Assembly (NCBI GenBank): GCA_900618425.1
Contig: UZAN01039461.1
Location: 87,187-151,186, forward strand
Length of the DNA: 64,000 nt
DNA from: Echinostoma caproni
Taxonomy: Eukaryota > Platyhelminthes > Trematoda > Plagiorchiida > Echinostomatidae
Reading direction: 5' to 3'
Shown here: piece after piece, positions 27,187-38,838 of the stretch
Position numbering within the stretch: the first letter of the stretch is position 1
Layout: every line of letters begins with the position of its first letter
Translations under genes and position numbers: made by a program
Notes under the pieces: model-generated
Seen by the model: the letters and a program-made list of their open reading frames with translations, nothing else
Told to the model about the DNA's origin: nothing
Database searches by the model: none

Positions 27187-29306
27187 GTAATCGATACAGG
27201 TTTACACGTTCCAAAGACCATATATCTTCACTAATGTCGCCTGTACAACGTCGGGGATAGGGCGATATTTTGTTGTCTGTATTCTCGGCTTGCGTATACT
27301 TTTCTGTATTCGAAGCCGCATTTTTAATAAAAAAGATGCTCTATTCTGAGATCTGCCTCAGCCCCAATCATTATATCAGACCGTTCTATAACTGGCATGC
27401 AAAAATAGTAGACTACTCCTTTTATCGGAAGTAATTTGTTATCGTTTTCTCCCTGGTGAAAAAATTTCTACCAGAACCGTCTCGTTTACCTACTATAGAT
27501 AGACAGACGGACAAACAGCTATCTATCATATTACATCAATGGAACAACCTGGAAAAATGTGTTGTCACAGTTTTCCGGTTGTACTTCATGAAGTATTTCA
27601 TTCTGCTGTGAATTTTGTCTTGTTTTTTTTCTGGGTCCACTGCTATTTACCATTGATCTATTCATTAATGAATTTAAAGTTATATCCATTGAATATATCA
27701 CTTTATGTAACCGTACATCACGTGATCCCTTTATTCGTAGCCCAGCAAAAGAATGCCTAAATGACTGTTCCTATCCTTACGATATACCTCACTAGATTTA
27801 TGTTGATCGTTCAAACGTGCTTATAAATCCTTTTATTTACACGTGAATAAGCTCATAAATGTTCTGTCCCCAGGTTTTTCTGACTTTATATTTAGCTAGT
27901 CCAGAAATGATTGCACATGACAGGAGAAGGAGGTCGTTCTAAATAACGTAAAGAGAAACTAAATCAGCAGAAGAATCCGAGAAGACTTGATATGACCCGA
28001 AAATATTACGAGTTCCGTCAGTTTTCCTGCAAATTTATAAGATTACATCGAATAGAAAAAACAATGTAAATAATGGTCAAATGTATGCTAATGAATGGTT
28101 GATCAGGCAATGACTAAGAAAAGGCAATTAAGGACAGAAATATGGAATACATCACTCGGCAATTGTCAATCAAAGTGTGTTGAGAAAACGACCAGATACC
28201 GATCATTTGCTTCGACAGAAGTGATCAGTCTGGGCTATGTTCACGAAACGGTTGGTGTGTGTTCTCAGATGGATGACATCACTTGCGATAGCCTTATCGA
28301 CGCGGATCCCTGATTTGTTACAAATCTTTTCCTCTCCCTCCTTTCCGTGAGGTCAGCCAATTTGCCGACTAACCGACTGAATGACCACATCGATGGGTTA
28401 CCTACGGAAGATCTTTGGTACACAAAAGATAAACTTGATTAAGATAGGTTGAAAATGGAAAATTCAAAACGTTTTCGCTTACACTTCAATTAATGCTCCT
28501 AGATAAATCTTGATAATACTTATTCTTGCTAGGCAGATGAGAACCCGAAGGCGATTATCTCATCGTGAGGCTGTGATGGACCGATAACCTCAATGGAACT
28601 CTGACCCATGCATCAACGTAACCTAATCTTTTATTTGGCAAACTATTTACTATTTGAGTGACGGGACTGCAACAAAAGCTCTGATATTTCCACGTTTGAT
28701 TCACCCAATCAACTTACAGAGGGATTTGGTTTTCCCATGTAAGCCGTCCAACTAGGTGGGTTTTCGTTATGGTTCACCAGAACTCATCGAACGAACGCTA
28801 ATGCTGAGTTACCTTGCAAATGAAGCTGTCTGACAGATCATTGTCTGCATTTCCAAAGTTATTAGCAGCTTCTATGGATGCTTATTCTTCCTTGATCTGC
28901 ATCATAAATTGAGTTGTGCTTTTCATATGTTAACACAGAAATGCATTACTGTATACCTATATGTATATGCATGAACTGCTTTTGTGTTACTAGATATTAA
29001 AGCAATAAGATATCTTTTGCAGAATATAGTTGAAAAATTTTTGACACATTCCATTGTACACTGTCATATAGGGTGGTCAACATGTGCATTTGTATATAGA
29101 ACGAGGAATTCAATCGCAACTACGATTTTCATTTTTTGGAAGATTTTTCTCCGTTTAATTACAGTGTGTCTGAACATCCTTGTGTGTCTTCTAGGTCTAC
29201 ATTTTGTGGTGGAGAGTTATGACCACTCCATGTCACGTCACTCATTTCGGTCACATCGGCCGACTTAAAACACTTGCCCCGTCTCCTGGGTGAAGGAATC
29301 AGCCTT

Positions 29307-29328
29307 ATACACACCTAAGGGTGTGTAT
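29307..29328. repeat. Perfect 9-bp hairpin with 4-base loop
   Basis: ATACACACC at 29,307-29,315 pairs perfectly with GGTGTGTAT at 29,320-29,328 around the loop TAAG. A locally GC-richer stretch surrounds it (about 29,260-29,400). The form recalls the hairpin ending the dispersed repeat at 61,700, but the flanks do not align with that repeat. Confidence 0.5.
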
Positions 29329-32300
29329 GAAACCGGGTGGAGTTGTGTCACGGGGTCATCCATACACCCATCCAGCTGCATTCCATCAACTAAGTATCTT
29401 ATCCTTCCGAATGCACAAGTCTCGTATCGATAGGGAGTGAGCTAGTTAAGATAACTTACTGACTGTCAACGATTCTTTCTCATTTAGTACCTCCGATTTA
29501 GATTGTGCCTAGTTGCGAGTAAAATAAACATATTCTAGCAGATAGAAACCTACGCTTCACTTACCAGTGTCGAAACTACTCGAATAATTTCATTTAATTT
29601 TGTAATGTGAATTGTTGTTGCATAGTCAAATTGAAATAACCCTTAGCGAAAGAATCCTTTGCAAGTAAGTCTGGATCTTTACCAACTCCTTATTCTCACT
29701 CAAGAATTTTGAAGCTGGAAAGATTTAGGTGATAAATTTGTGAGTACGTCACCGGAATGTAACCAGTTAGGAACTTGATCGCGAAATACACAAAATACGG
29801 TACATAACTGCCACAGATGTGCAAACTAGAAGGAAGATCAACATCTTCATTCTGGAATTCAGGAAGCAGAAAGAGCTTTGTTCCCACAAGTATTGTTTGT
29901 GGTTTCTAGGTTGTGGAGGACATGATGCACCGAGTAATGCATTTCCGTAATTAATTACTTACGATCAAACGCCCTTGACTGAAAAATTTCCGTCCCAAAC
30001 GCTTGTAGCCAAATAAAGCATTCTGCAGCCTCCGGATACAAAAACTAGTAGGGCTGTTATACCAAGAAGACAAAGTGTATGAAAATCTCATGGTTCCTTG
30101 AAACTCAATTGGAACCACAATATATCTCTCACGAGTTTTCTTTCTCCTATATTCCAATTGAAATCATATAACTTTTATCAGTTTCTTATACGGTTATTAG
30201 TAATATAGCTACAATAAATACTGGTTGAAATAAAGTGTTATATGGTGCATAGCACCATAGCACCTAGCAGAATATCAGCTGTGTTTCCTAGAGGTGAAAT
30301 AATCGTATTACCAGTTAGATTTTATCAAATTTTCTGGGTATACCTTGTTCCCCGAATAGTACCACGCAAAATAACAGGACCAAAGAAGTTCCGGAGTAGA
30401 ATCAATTAAGAATAGTCACTATGTTTTATGACAGTACATCAGTCTTTGTTATGCGTATTTATTCGGAACCATGAAAAGTTTGCTCTCCTAGTCACACCGT
30501 AGCGACAAAACAGCTTTTCAGGTGTAGTGCCCAGATTCGGTTCACTGCGACAAACCGTGGATTGCAGGAACAACAATTTTGTCTTCTATGAAGCAATTGC
30601 ATTATTACTCTGTCGAAACACGGAATATAGTTGTCTCACCAGTAGGTACGTAGCGCAAATTCTAGGTGGTTATTTATGTTTTTTATTTCATTTTATCTAA
30701 GCTGTCCTTGCTGTTTCGTCTGCTCCATTGATAACCCTCAATCCTCCGTATCACAACTTATTTTTACCCTGGTTTTGCGTCAAATTGTGTTTCGAAAGTG
30801 CCAGGACATGGGCGGTTGAGAGTAATATCAGAAGGTTGTTAGTATTACTATGCACGCACTGATGAATGCCTTTGCTGTTGCTCTTAGGCGCAAGTTTCTC
30901 GGTCCAGTTCAGAGGTATCATACGCATTTAACATTTATGAAGAAAAAGCAAGTTGTGTATGTTAGTGTAAAATCGTCGAAAACGGATAGGAGTTTAATGG
31001 AAAACTGATTCCAGTATCTGACATCCGCCTACTGTTGAAAAAGTAATGAGTGTTAGTTCCAATGATTTTGATTGATTACGCAATCAAACGATATTTGTTT
31101 CCATCTTGTTGGTTCAGAGAGTGTGCTTAAATTCCATGATCGCTATCGACATAAGCCAGTTTTGTGTGTGCACTTTACAGTTCTTTGATTAATCACTCCC
31201 TGCTACCCTAATTTAAACCGTTCGTACTAAAACGATAATAATAATAGCAATAATAGTGCTGTTGATGTGATCTCCCGATCATCAAGCTGAAATTTTTAAT
31301 TGTAAATACTACTAGCCATCCCGCTGAACCCCGGAAAACTGAGCAATTTAGCGATTGGGTGAAATGAAACAGCAGATGGCCAAACTGCTCCTACAGAGAT
31401 AAGGAATTAACTTAAATGTATACTTTATTCTGCGGCTTTAAGTCCCATTTAGTGGCTTGGCTATTCGCTCATTGAGATGTTCTGTACAGTAAAGAACATT
31501 TCATTAGCACAATCAAGGCACATGAGATAGATTGGAAAAATCTTTGATCTGCCTTAATTTTTGTGAAATTACAGATAGTTTCTCTATGAATGGAATAAAA
31601 GTGATCAAATATTGCCTAATTGCAGTACAGAAATGAATAATTTACTTTATGAAACGACTCACCAAGTTACTGCATAAAGATACAGTCGCTCATCATCCAA
31701 TTTGCAGTGTACATAGTAGTAAAAAGTCCAAAATATTTTTCGAACTCCAAGAAACTATACCAAGAAAGATTGAAATGTGTACTGAGTATGAGCGACTTTT
31801 AAAAATACCAGACTAAATAATATTTATCTCGATTTCCACTAACCTGTATAGGGTGATCAACCAGTCAGATCAAGACAGGTGAGAAACTGTATTTTTTATC
31901 GATGTATGACAACCGATTGATGCTACATCTATGAGGAATTACAGACAATTAAAAGAGTAGGATGCTCCCGTGTGCAGCACTTATCGGTCAACCGTAGCGG
32001 TGTCACTCAGTTCAGGTTAAAATGAGCTGGGGGATATTTAGGACGACCGTAGCATCAACGTACTCTTCAAGTAAATTGTTTTTCAAAATGTTCTGACCTT
32101 CACGAGCTTACCAGCAATAATACATCATTGGAATCTTTAGATTGGTGGTTGAAAATTCCTCCATATAAAGTAACTTGGTTCCTTTTAGTTATGCAGTCTG
32201 TTTCTGGCGAGGGTAAGAGGAGATGCTGCTAGGTTATTGGCTACCCTTTTTCCCATCAAGATTTAGCAGCATCTCTCATTCTTTTAGTCTATACACCAAT

Positions 32301-33479
32301 AATCCTTTGGTCAATCCTTTAGCCACAATTCATAGTCCTCTTATCTCTATGCACAAACTTTAGTCATACCGCTGTGAGCAAGTCAAATCAAAAAGTATCG
32401 AAGTTAATGTGTGCTGAAAAAAAATGTTTTTTTTCAAACATTGATGTTGCAAAGCTTAATTAGGAAATGCGGTGTGAGGATCGCAAGCTGCACCACATGT
32501 TGACTGGAGAAGATTTAGCAGACGTGCCCGTATCTTCAAACCATTTGGCACATCGCGTACACCTTCAGTGTTTCTGTACAACATACGATGCTCCTTTGAT
32601 TAAAACGCTCAAGTGTCACGTATTTCGGATTTTGGCCAAAGGATTATGGATCTAGGCTAAAGAACTACAAGTTTTGGCTAGAGCTTGATGGTAAAAGGTG
32701 TAGTCAATTGAGTTATGCACTTCCTTGACAATGCGCATATATCAACATGATGGCACTTATTTGATCAGAGAGAAGAGGAACACTATCTTGGTTGCCTCAG
32801 TCGCGAAAACGTAAAATAATTTGGCATTTACGGAAGCTAGCCTTGGAAAAATACAGCCCGAAAGAAGACATAAACGGGGGAGTAGTGTCAATTACATAAA
32901 AGTTCAACTGATAGCATCACAAAATTTTGTTTAGATAAACATAACTTAGCTGTATGCCAAAAGTTTTGGATTCAAAGTAAGTAACAAAAGCTGAAACGAC
33001 AGAGAGTGGATCCGCGTTATTTCCAGTTTTACTGAAGCCTTTACTTCCGGTAACCTCTGATTCAGCTTTATCTTAATCACCTTTTGGTACTTTCATTGAA
33101 CAGATTATTGCACAAAAATTTTCACAAAGGCAGAAATACCCGATCGAATATCTGCTAGGAGAAGCGAAGACTAAGTGGGAGTTCGATGGTGGTGATGGCG
33201 TTTGAACACGTCGTACAGGGTGATAAGTTAGTCATTTTAACCACTTAACCACCTTCTATCCGAGTAAACTTTGGAATAGCCTTTGGTCATTTATTGAACT
33301 AATCATATTTAGAATGTGTTTGGATATCCCCTGTGTTGAAGCGACCGGTTCGTCTTGTCAATATGTGTCCCAGAAACTGTAGGTAAACCACAGTGATGAA
33401 ATGGATAACGGCGATCCACCGATTTAGAGTGAAATTATTCATTTTCATGAGTTAAGTCCCGTAAGGCCAACCGATTGGC

Positions 33480-34635
33480 CCTTGGTTTATCAAAGATGAT
33501 TTTCAGGCGGTGAAGTTTAACTTTTCATTTATCTGAGAGACATTATTTCAATATCTGTCACAGAAACCGACCAACGAATGCCTTTGACAGGGTTGATCAC
33601 CGTATACTGCTGCGAAAGCTTCATAACTACGGTATTCGAGGACTGTCCCTTGATTAAATTAAGGAATTTCTTCGATATTGTACAGTATAGGTTCGAGTTA
33701 TGGTTCTCTATCGGGTCCGATTGAGGCTGCCCTCGGAGTTCCACAGGGATTCGTACTTGATCCGTGAACTTTCCTAGCATTCATAAACGACCTACCAGCT
33801 GTCCAGGAAAAAAAACATTATTATTCGCTGACGACACCAAAACATGGAGGACGGTACAACATTTTGAAGATTATGAAACCCTGCAGGAAGCTGTCGACGC
33901 AGCTTACCGATGGTCTATCACCGATGACAGTGAATCCAAGGTTGATAAGTGCAAGGTTGTATCCTTGAGTCAGAGGGGTCGCCTTCCATACTTACTTGGA
34001 ACTCTGTTATCGCCGAGTTCTCCAAACGAAAAGGATCTGGGAGTTGGTGTTCGCGAGGATCTAGGCTGTTCCACACATTGCGCAAGAGAGTTATCAAAGG
34101 CCATAAAGCAAGTCGGATTTATGAAACTTGGTTTTAGGTCATTCGAAGCAGACCAATTGCTCCCTTTTCTACCAGAATACATTAGACCATACACCGAGTA
34201 TGAAGGGCTTGGAATCCATGGCTAATTCTGGACCAAAAGTTACTCGAACGTCCACAGAGAACAGCAATCAAAATCTTCAAGGGGCTACATTCTAAAACCT
34301 ACGATGAACGGTTGCATATTCTCAGACTTTACTCATCTGAATACCGTTGAATACGGAGAAGCATGATACTCGTACAGCAAATACTACATCAATCTAACCA
34401 CCCTTATAGTAATATACCGACTGAAGGCGTTACTCTTTCAACCTTCCATCTCAAAATGTTTATGCTGTAACCGTCGATTCATTCAAGTCATGGCTCGATG
34501 GAGCATTGAAACGCTTAACTGTTAAGCACCCGTGAGTGAACGTCATAATTTGCTGTTTACTTGTACTACCTAGAGAACCCAATGTGGGATTTAATAAGCA
34601 TCAGCTTTCTAATTTATTGATAATAATAATTTGAA
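33480..34635 (+). pseudogene. Decayed CR1/jockey-type LINE reverse transcriptase
   Basis: Reverse transcriptase blocks appear in order on the plus strand. AFDRVDH with the first catalytic aspartate lies at about 33,576-33,600, then LLRKLHNYGIRG, then a GVPQG...INDLPA block at 33,734-33,800. The LLFADDTKTW catalytic block follows, with FADD at 33,824-33,835, then DKCKVV near 33,940-33,960 and EKDLGVGV near 34,030. After the core comes LLERPQRTAIKIFKGL, as in the usual LERVQRRATKLVKGL, and then a C-terminal VDSFKSWLDGALKRL. The sequence ends in a short TAA-rich tail near 34,615-34,635. Several stops and frameshifts (for example TGA after LDP near 33,767) make it non-functional. Only the later part of ORF2 is present and no endonuclease was seen, so the copy is 5'-truncated. 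The longest intact frame is 33,764-34,225. Confidence 0.85.
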
Positions 34636-34659
34636 TCGGAATCTGACTTCTCCTCTATT

Positions 34660-34926
34660 GTGGACAAGCGGTTAGTATAAACGTTTCAGCGATCCACAGG
34701 TAGTGGGTTGAAGTTCCATTACTGCCGCCAATCTCCTTCTTTCCTCCATTTCCAATCGGGCGCAGCTCCCTCTCGAAAATTGTCTGTACCATGATGCATC
34801 TACTAAACGAAAGAAGGGGAAACGATTGTCCTGTACTATCTTAAATCAGTACCTGATAGACTATAGACCTCCATACTTCCTAAAATGAATTAGAACATTC
34901 TATTCAATAAAATGAAATAAAAGCTT
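34660..34926 (+). repeat. tRNA-headed short interspersed repeat
   Basis: The first 80 bases resemble a tRNA-type polymerase III promoter: an A-box-like TGGACAAGCGGTTAG near 34,662 and a B-box-like GGGTTGAAGTTCC near 34,707. They are followed by a body with GGGCGCAGCTCC and CGAAAATTGT, and an A-rich end (AATAAAATGAAATAAAAG). The body (TTCCAATCGGGCG...CGAAAATTGT) is similar to that of the element at 56,345-56,540 (TTCGATTGGCCG...TGAAAATTGT), so both probably belong to one family. It sits directly behind the LINE tail, whose machinery such repeats often borrow. Confidence 0.5.
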
Positions 34927-36763
34927 TTTAATTGTTAATATGAATACGAATATATACTTCTTTTCCCAAATTACGGCGATAGTTCGCAAAAGCGCATAAG
35001 ACCAGTTATCCATAAAGCACTTATTCATGAGCTTTTACTTATGTCTTGTACTAAATTTTAGCGAGAAAATTTTGCAATGCCACATGGATTTAAATCATTC
35101 TGAATGACAACTTTGTAAATAAGAATTTCTCCCAATGATGCTTTAATTCTTAAGCCCGATGAAGCTGAGTGCCTGTCTCCAAGATACATACGTAGATCAC
35201 TCAAACGATAAGATACTTGAAAGATAAAGTACATTGAAAACCACCTATTGGTCGTTTAGGACCTACTAGAAGGGAACTTGTTTTATGTTGCTGCGTTGAA
35301 TTTTTGTCCGAGTACCTTTGGATCACAGTTTTAGGACAAAGCTTTGATATCCCAAATTCGTGAATTAGTGCACAGGTGTGAAGATTTTTCCAAATATTGT
35401 ATAGTCTGCGATTGTCGTCTGTTCCGTTTGACTGGACCCCAAATCGAAAACAGATTATTAGAAACAAAACGAAGCCTTTCTCAATGGGTGCCCCTAGATT
35501 ATAGAGTTTAGGTTAAGGGAAAATAAATAAAGAAACTAGGATAAATAATTAACCTACTTGGTGGAAAATTTAGAGTTGTCATGGCAGGAAATGATTCAGA
35601 ATAACGGTTGCGGGGAAGGTTTACCATTCTCCTGCAAAAGAAGAGTCACGTAGAAAGGTTGTGGTAGGGTAAATAAAAAGGAGCTGCTCGACATGGTTTT
35701 GAAAACCATTTTGAAGCGGCAGCCTGTTTCATACTGCGCTTATTCTGAATATCTATACGTTATAACAGATTAACTTCTGCAATGCTTACTCAAGAATAAC
35801 CCGTTTGCCAGGGTAATATACAGCAAGGAAGGAGCTGGCTCAAAGCCTACAATGTGCCCTCATCGAGCGTTCCTGTTTCATGTTTATCTTGTTCGATGAC
35901 TACAATGAAATACTAAATTTAAGGATTAAAGTCAACTAGAATAGGGTAGTTTTATATTTTATCCACGCATTCCTTCGGGAACTCAATTTCGAAATGAGAG
36001 ACTCCGCCAGAACGACGGTTGCTCAGAGGTTTGTAGAACTGACCGGTTGGTGATGATGTGAAGACGACATAACATTAGATTCACGGCTTAGTGTGTAAGC
36101 AGGAATCAAAATACGGCTTTAAAATTCCAAATGTCATTTGTCTTAGTGATATGAACGCCGTTCAGTTATCATTATCGCTTCATTGTGTGCCGTGTTCATC
36201 GCATCATACAAAATTACTTTCAGTTATTAAATTTTATTTCCTGAATCATAAATTAAGAAACATATTTTGTTTTTAATGTTTGCAGATGAATATAGTTTGC
36301 CTGATCGGTTTGAATTGGATTCAGAAATTATTAAAACCCTTTGCAGATAGAAGGCCAAAAATAAATACCGATAACTTGACCCTTTTAAGTCAACCGGTAC
36401 TGGTTGATACAAGAAAACGCGCAAGCTAAAGAACAAGGTGTATTTTCCACCGGAAGGACATCTCCAAAAAACGCATAACCAACTAAATTGAACTAGATTT
36501 TTTTTGAAAAGGTTAACGCCCGATGGTGTTTGTTGTATTTACACGTTACAAGCCATACAGTACTACAGACACATTAAACCAATATCAGAGGATCTCCGCC
36601 CTTCTCAGGAAAAAAAGCCTCTATTGACTCAACTTCCGTTGAGCAGCTTTGTGTGTACATCCCGCCTAAAGCCCTATTAGTATCAAATAAGCAAACCGTT
36701 TTTACAATTGCTCAACCCATTTCACCCACCCTGCATTTTAGCCATTTTCCTCTTTCATTACAG
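34927..36763. other. Gene-free sequence upstream of the protocadherin coding start
   Basis: No exon, element or CpG-rich promoter was recognised just upstream of the coding start. The immediate upstream bases instead look like intron sequence, with pyrimidine tracts and acceptors at 36,762-36,763 and 36,935-36,936. Confidence 0.4.
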
Positions 36764-36944
36764 ACATCATCACCGCTCCAAGCGACCGTTTGATCGCTGG
36801 TAAACTGACAATCAACCGGTTCAACCAATTCATGTATCACTTTTGCTAGCCAGAAGCGAAGGAGCATGAAATTTTGTTACGGTGCCTAAAACCGGTCAAC
36901 ACCAACTTTCTCTATTCCACCTATTCATTCCTTTAGTTCAATCT
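36764..36944 (+). promoter_or_regulatory. Possible 5' untranslated part and acceptors of exon A
   Basis: Two good splice acceptors precede the start codon. One, CTTTCATTACAG, ends at 36,763. The other, after a long pyrimidine tract and reading CATTCCTTTAG, ends at 36,936, only eight bases before the ATG at 36,945. If the first is used, the leader carries two very short upstream frames, including one beginning at 36,866 that stops after seven codons. If the second is used, the leader in this exon is eight bases. Either way the transcript start must lie elsewhere or be supplied by trans-splicing. Confidence 0.4.
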
Positions 36945-37673
36945 ATGAAGCTGGTCATCTTTATGTGGATCATTTTATTGATCCGCATCATGGAGGTAGT
37001 AGGGAAACCAATTGCGTCTCCGTCCATTCGTCTCTTATCCAGTCGACGCCTAAATCCCGGTCACGAGTTTGCCCTGAATCCATTCATGCCACAGAATGCT
37101 TTGTTCACCGGACTGAAGAAATTACGTGTTAAACTGGCCGAAGAAGAACCGGTTGGCCGTGAGGTAGCTAACCTTCGATTTCTCACAAATGCCGTCGGAC
37201 AGGCCGGTTTGCTACCTGGTGGTGGACGAGATAGCAAGCGAGAGGATAATTATCAGATTTTTAATAGTGACCCACAGTCACAATTTTTTCACCTGGAATC
37301 ACGCACCGGAATGCTACGAATAGCTAGGCGTATTGATCGGGATCAACTGTGTCCCACATTTCGTTCCTGTTGTCCCAGTCCGCGGCTAGACGATGCTATC
37401 CCTGCAGCTGCATTTGACGTGGCTTCGGGACCGCCGGGGTTTGCGGAACTCGTGGGCATCGGTACAGGGTATGTGGATGGTAAAGATTCGGGATCGACTA
37501 ATACCCAGCTGCCGGAATGTCGACTTGACTTGAACGTGCGTTCTGACGATCAGTATTCAAAAATTATTCTCGTGCACGTGCATATAGAGGACATCAATGA
37601 TAATGCTCCAGTATGGCCTCAGTTTTCCACACTGTCAGAAGCATTCGTCAGCAAAGACAACGATGGCAATCCG
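36945..37673 (+). CDS. Protocadherin, exon A: signal peptide and cadherin repeat EC1
   Basis: Protocadherins are single-pass adhesion proteins whose extracellular cadherin repeats bind calcium and mediate contact between cells. The start is the ATG at 36,945. The frame is open further upstream but only behind a non-ATG codon, and this methionine begins a signal peptide (MKLVIFMWIILLIRIMEVVG, residues 1-20). EC1 follows: AEEEPVG at 65-71, ESRTGMLR at 118-125, RIDRDQLCP at 129-137, CRLDLNV at 192-198, and the linker IEDINDNAP at 214-222. The LCP...C pairing is typical of protocadherin EC1, but about 54 residues separate the cysteines at 136 and 192, far more than usual, so a lineage-specific loop is inserted. 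The exon ends in phase 0 at CCG, followed by GTGAGT. Possible acceptors lie at 36,763 and 36,936. The 243 residues join in frame to exon B. Confidence 0.93.
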
Positions 37674-37879
37674 GTGAGTCTTGGATACAGTGCATATTGA
37701 ATGTTGCCATTGCTTTGATAAACATAGATTAGGATTACACTTTTTCGGAGTGTTAGTCGATCAAAAATGACTCTCTATTGTAACACTTGTTATCAAGTTT
37801 AATAAACAGTAGTTTTTCGGGCAAAATTCAAGACAGTAAATAAAAGAAGGTGAACTTAAAAGGGGACCATGTTGACTTT

Positions 37880-38083
37880 GAAGGTTCTAACACCAGGTGG
37901 AGTTCAGTAGTGACACTAAGTCAGGTTCAAGCCTGTGACGATGACCAACCGAGCTCTCTTGGACGTGTAGTCTTTACCATTGGGGAAGAAGTTAAACTAA
38001 ATCGTCTGGGTGGTGGAAGCTAAAGGTCAACATCACCTGACGTCGGAGCATGAGGGTTCCAACCCAATTACACCAACCCAGCT
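37880..38083 (+). repeat. Two tRNA-like modules in tandem
   Basis: At 38,007-38,083 a stretch starts CTGGGTGGTGG, carries a B-box-like GGGTTCCAACCC, and ends ACACCAACCCAG, so its ends can pair like a tRNA acceptor stem. Just upstream, at about 37,880-37,945, a second stretch carries a T-arm-like CAGGTTCAAGCCTG. Neither folds as a clean cloverleaf, so I read them as tRNA-derived short repeats and not tRNA genes. Confidence 0.4.
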
Positions 38084-38825
38084 GTTTTATTTTCTGGCTC
38101 TTATAGTTTTTCCACTGTTCGCAACCCCTAATGGAATCTGACTTTTCAATAATACATTTCATCACAAAGTGAACATTGCTATTATTATCAAACAAGGGTA
38201 AGCTCTATAAACTTCCATAATTATGGATCCCCGTGCCTGCTTAAGTTCATACCATTGAGTCTCACATGAAACACTGCGAATGGCACAGTCAGCTTTCGAA
38301 GTAGATTGAAATCAGTCTACGCATGACTTTGGTCCAAAAAATCCGGTAATGATGACTGGAATTATTGAGTGTCTACCGTTGGGGAATAAACGATAGTTAA
38401 GAATCCAAACTGCGTTTCTTAAAAATACTACTGAAGGTATGACGTACTCACGTTGAGGGAGCTCTATGCTGCTCGTCCACAATAAGAGGTAGCCGTTTTC
38501 CATTCCTACAAAGAACTACAGACCTTACGAGGATGTCTTTGACATAGCGATAATATTGATTTAGTTTGAACTATTTCCCCGACCCATATTTTTGCCTGTC
38601 CAAGCCAAACAACCACAAGAATCAGTTCCGCGGACTACCGAGGACGATCTCTACGGATAATCTGGATCAAAAGAAACGAACATCTAATCTCTAACGTTCA
38701 TCGGCGTATGAATCAGGATAATTCGTCTCTAGGTATCCCGATCTGGAGCTTCTCTTCTTTGGTTGGTGGTCTTGTATAGTGAAACATTTATGAAGGGAGA
38801 GTGAGCATGTAGGATGAACGCCTCG

Positions 38826-38838
38826 TTTTTTTTTTTTT
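38826..38838. repeat. T13 homopolymer run
   Basis: Thirteen consecutive T residues inside intron A-B. This may be the reversed A-tail of a short retroposed element, though no body was recognised to the left. Confidence 0.8.

Larger units (their letters stand above)
20701..33479. other. Gene-free AT-rich sequence
   Basis: No gene or element was recognised over nearly 13 kb. Named small items are a perfect hairpin at 29,307-29,328, the two-base assembly ambiguity at 27,176-27,177, and short AAT-rich repeats near 31,230-31,250. All open frames are below about 95 codons, many begin with a non-ATG codon, and none shows a domain signature. Confidence 0.5.

Noticed and set aside
36882..36944. Upstream extension of the protocadherin frame as its N-terminus
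   Set aside because: The extension starts with GTG, not ATG, and puts the clear signal peptide in the interior. The ATG at 36,945 gives the peptide at the N-terminus.
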